Shown: one piece after another, positions 63,578 through 64,000 of the stretch
How the letters are laid out: every line of letters begins with the position of its first letter
Numbering within the stretch: position 1 is the first letter of the stretch
Assembly (NCBI RefSeq): GCF_037023755.1
Contig: NZ_CP146100.1
Location: 4,929,501 to 4,993,500 of the forward strand
Direction of reading: 5' to 3'
Origin: Saccharopolyspora sp. SCSIO 74807
GTDB lineage: Bacteria; Actinomycetota; Actinomycetes; Mycobacteriales; Pseudonocardiaceae
Length of the DNA stretch: 64,000 nucleotides
Made by a program: the position numbers and the translations under genes
Notes under the pieces: generated by a model
What the model saw: the letters and a program-made list of their open reading frames with translations, nothing else
What the model was told of the DNA's origin: nothing
The model's database searches: none

Positions 63578-64000
63578 ATGAGCAGCAACGACTACCTCAA
63601 CGGCAGCTTCGCTCCGGTCGAGGACGAGCGGACGCTGACCGAGCCGGCCGTCACCGGCTCGATCCCGCAACACCTCGACGGGCGGTATCTGCGCAACGGC
63701 CCCAATCCGATGCGGGAAGTCGATCCGGCCGCGTACCACTGGTTCATGGGCGACGGGATGGTGCACGGACTCCGGCTCCGGGAAGGCCGCGCGGAGTGGT
63801 ACCGCAACCGCTGGGTCCGCTCTCCCGACGTGGCGGCAGCGCTCGGAGAACCCCGCCGCGGCGGCCGGAGCCGCCGAGCCGGACTCCCCAGCCTCGGTGC
63901 CAACACCAACGTGATCGGCCACGCAGGCCGCACCCTGGCGCTGATCGAGGGCGGCGTGACCAACTACGAGCTCACCGACACGCTGGACACCGTCGGTCCG
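63578..64000 (+). CDS. Carotenoid oxygenase family protein, N-terminal part (runs off the window)
   Basis: The first 141 residues match the carotenoid cleavage oxygenase/RPE65 family: NGSFAPVEDERTLTEPAVTGSIPQHLDGRYLRNGPNPM, then FMGDGMVHGLRLREGRAEWYRNRWV with the first iron-binding-type His region. These iron enzymes split conjugated double bonds of carotenoids, stilbenes or lignin-type compounds; the substrate is not known. AGGGGG lies before ATG 63578. The rest of the gene is outside the window. Confidence 0.93.
   Translation, partial: MSSNDYLNGSFAPVEDERTLTEPAVTGSIPQHLDGRYLRNGPNPMREVDPAAYHWFMGDGMVHGLRLREGRAEWYRNRWVRSPDVAAALGEPRRGGRSRRAGLPSLGANTNVIGHAGRTLALIEGGVTNYELTDTLDTVGP

Overview
The window is very GC-rich actinobacterial chromosome with many GTG starts and strong GGAGG ribosome sites. 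InhA-type enoyl reductase, coproporphyrin ferrochelatase with a cysteine-rich tail, mycothiol-linked DsbA-like reductase, F420-type oxidoreductase and RipA-like NlpC/P60 protein together suggest a Pseudonocardiaceae-like organism (Saccharopolyspora or a relative). That genus guess is an inference. No rRNA, tRNA, CRISPR, insertion sequence, phage or plasmid gene was seen.

Backbone (about 1.5-41.7 kb). Read from high to low coordinates, acn, an NlpC/P60 endopeptidase, moxR, a DUF58 gene, a VWA gene, fabG, an inhA-like fabI, cpfC, nfeD and an SPFH gene follow the gene order of the mycobacterial acn-ripA-moxR1-fabG1-inhA-hemZ-nfeD-band7 locus, including the divergence of acn from ripA. Between these anchors lie extra modules: DUF3097 and its neighbour, MpaB with a TetR regulator and a perfect palindromic operator, a large FAD/Fe-S oxidoreductase, MgtC, a methyltransferase, a MerR-PP2C fusion, mobA, sirtuin, a nitrate assimilation operon and a P-type ATPase locus.

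Nitrate assimilation (18.8-30.5 kb). narK, a molybdopterin nitrate reductase, an FAD/[2Fe-2S] reductase, nirB, nirD and a sirohydrochlorin chelatase form one tight + strand operon with mostly 4-8 base overlaps. They cover nitrate uptake, reduction to nitrite and then ammonium, and siroheme supply. mobA nearby can supply the molybdenum cofactor nucleotide. A candidate GlnR-like site lies upstream of narK.

P-type ATPase locus (30.5-36.4 kb). A Ser/Arg/Thr-rich small membrane protein precedes a 1497-residue P2-like ATPase whose N-terminal half looks like a decayed second ATPase. Downstream is about 370 bases of inverted-repeat-rich DNA and then a 38-residue hydrophobic/basic micropeptide. This is the best candidate here for an uncharacterised system.

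Right part (41.7-64 kb). Mostly single genes and pairs: an LCP cell-wall ligase, small Cys-rich proteins, methyltransferase, F420-type oxidoreductase, a truncated DinB-like gene, an OPT transporter, a LysR regulator with a tartrate/malate-type dehydrogenase and a divergent dicarboxylate symporter, DUF5997 divergent from an HTH-less LysR effector domain, an AAA+ ATPase, a glutamine-synthetase-like/amidohydrolase pair resembling a split FluG, a PAS-EAL phosphodiesterase, an NAD(P)-binding reductase, a mycothiol-type reductase, and a TetR regulator divergent from a carotenoid oxygenase that runs off the window.
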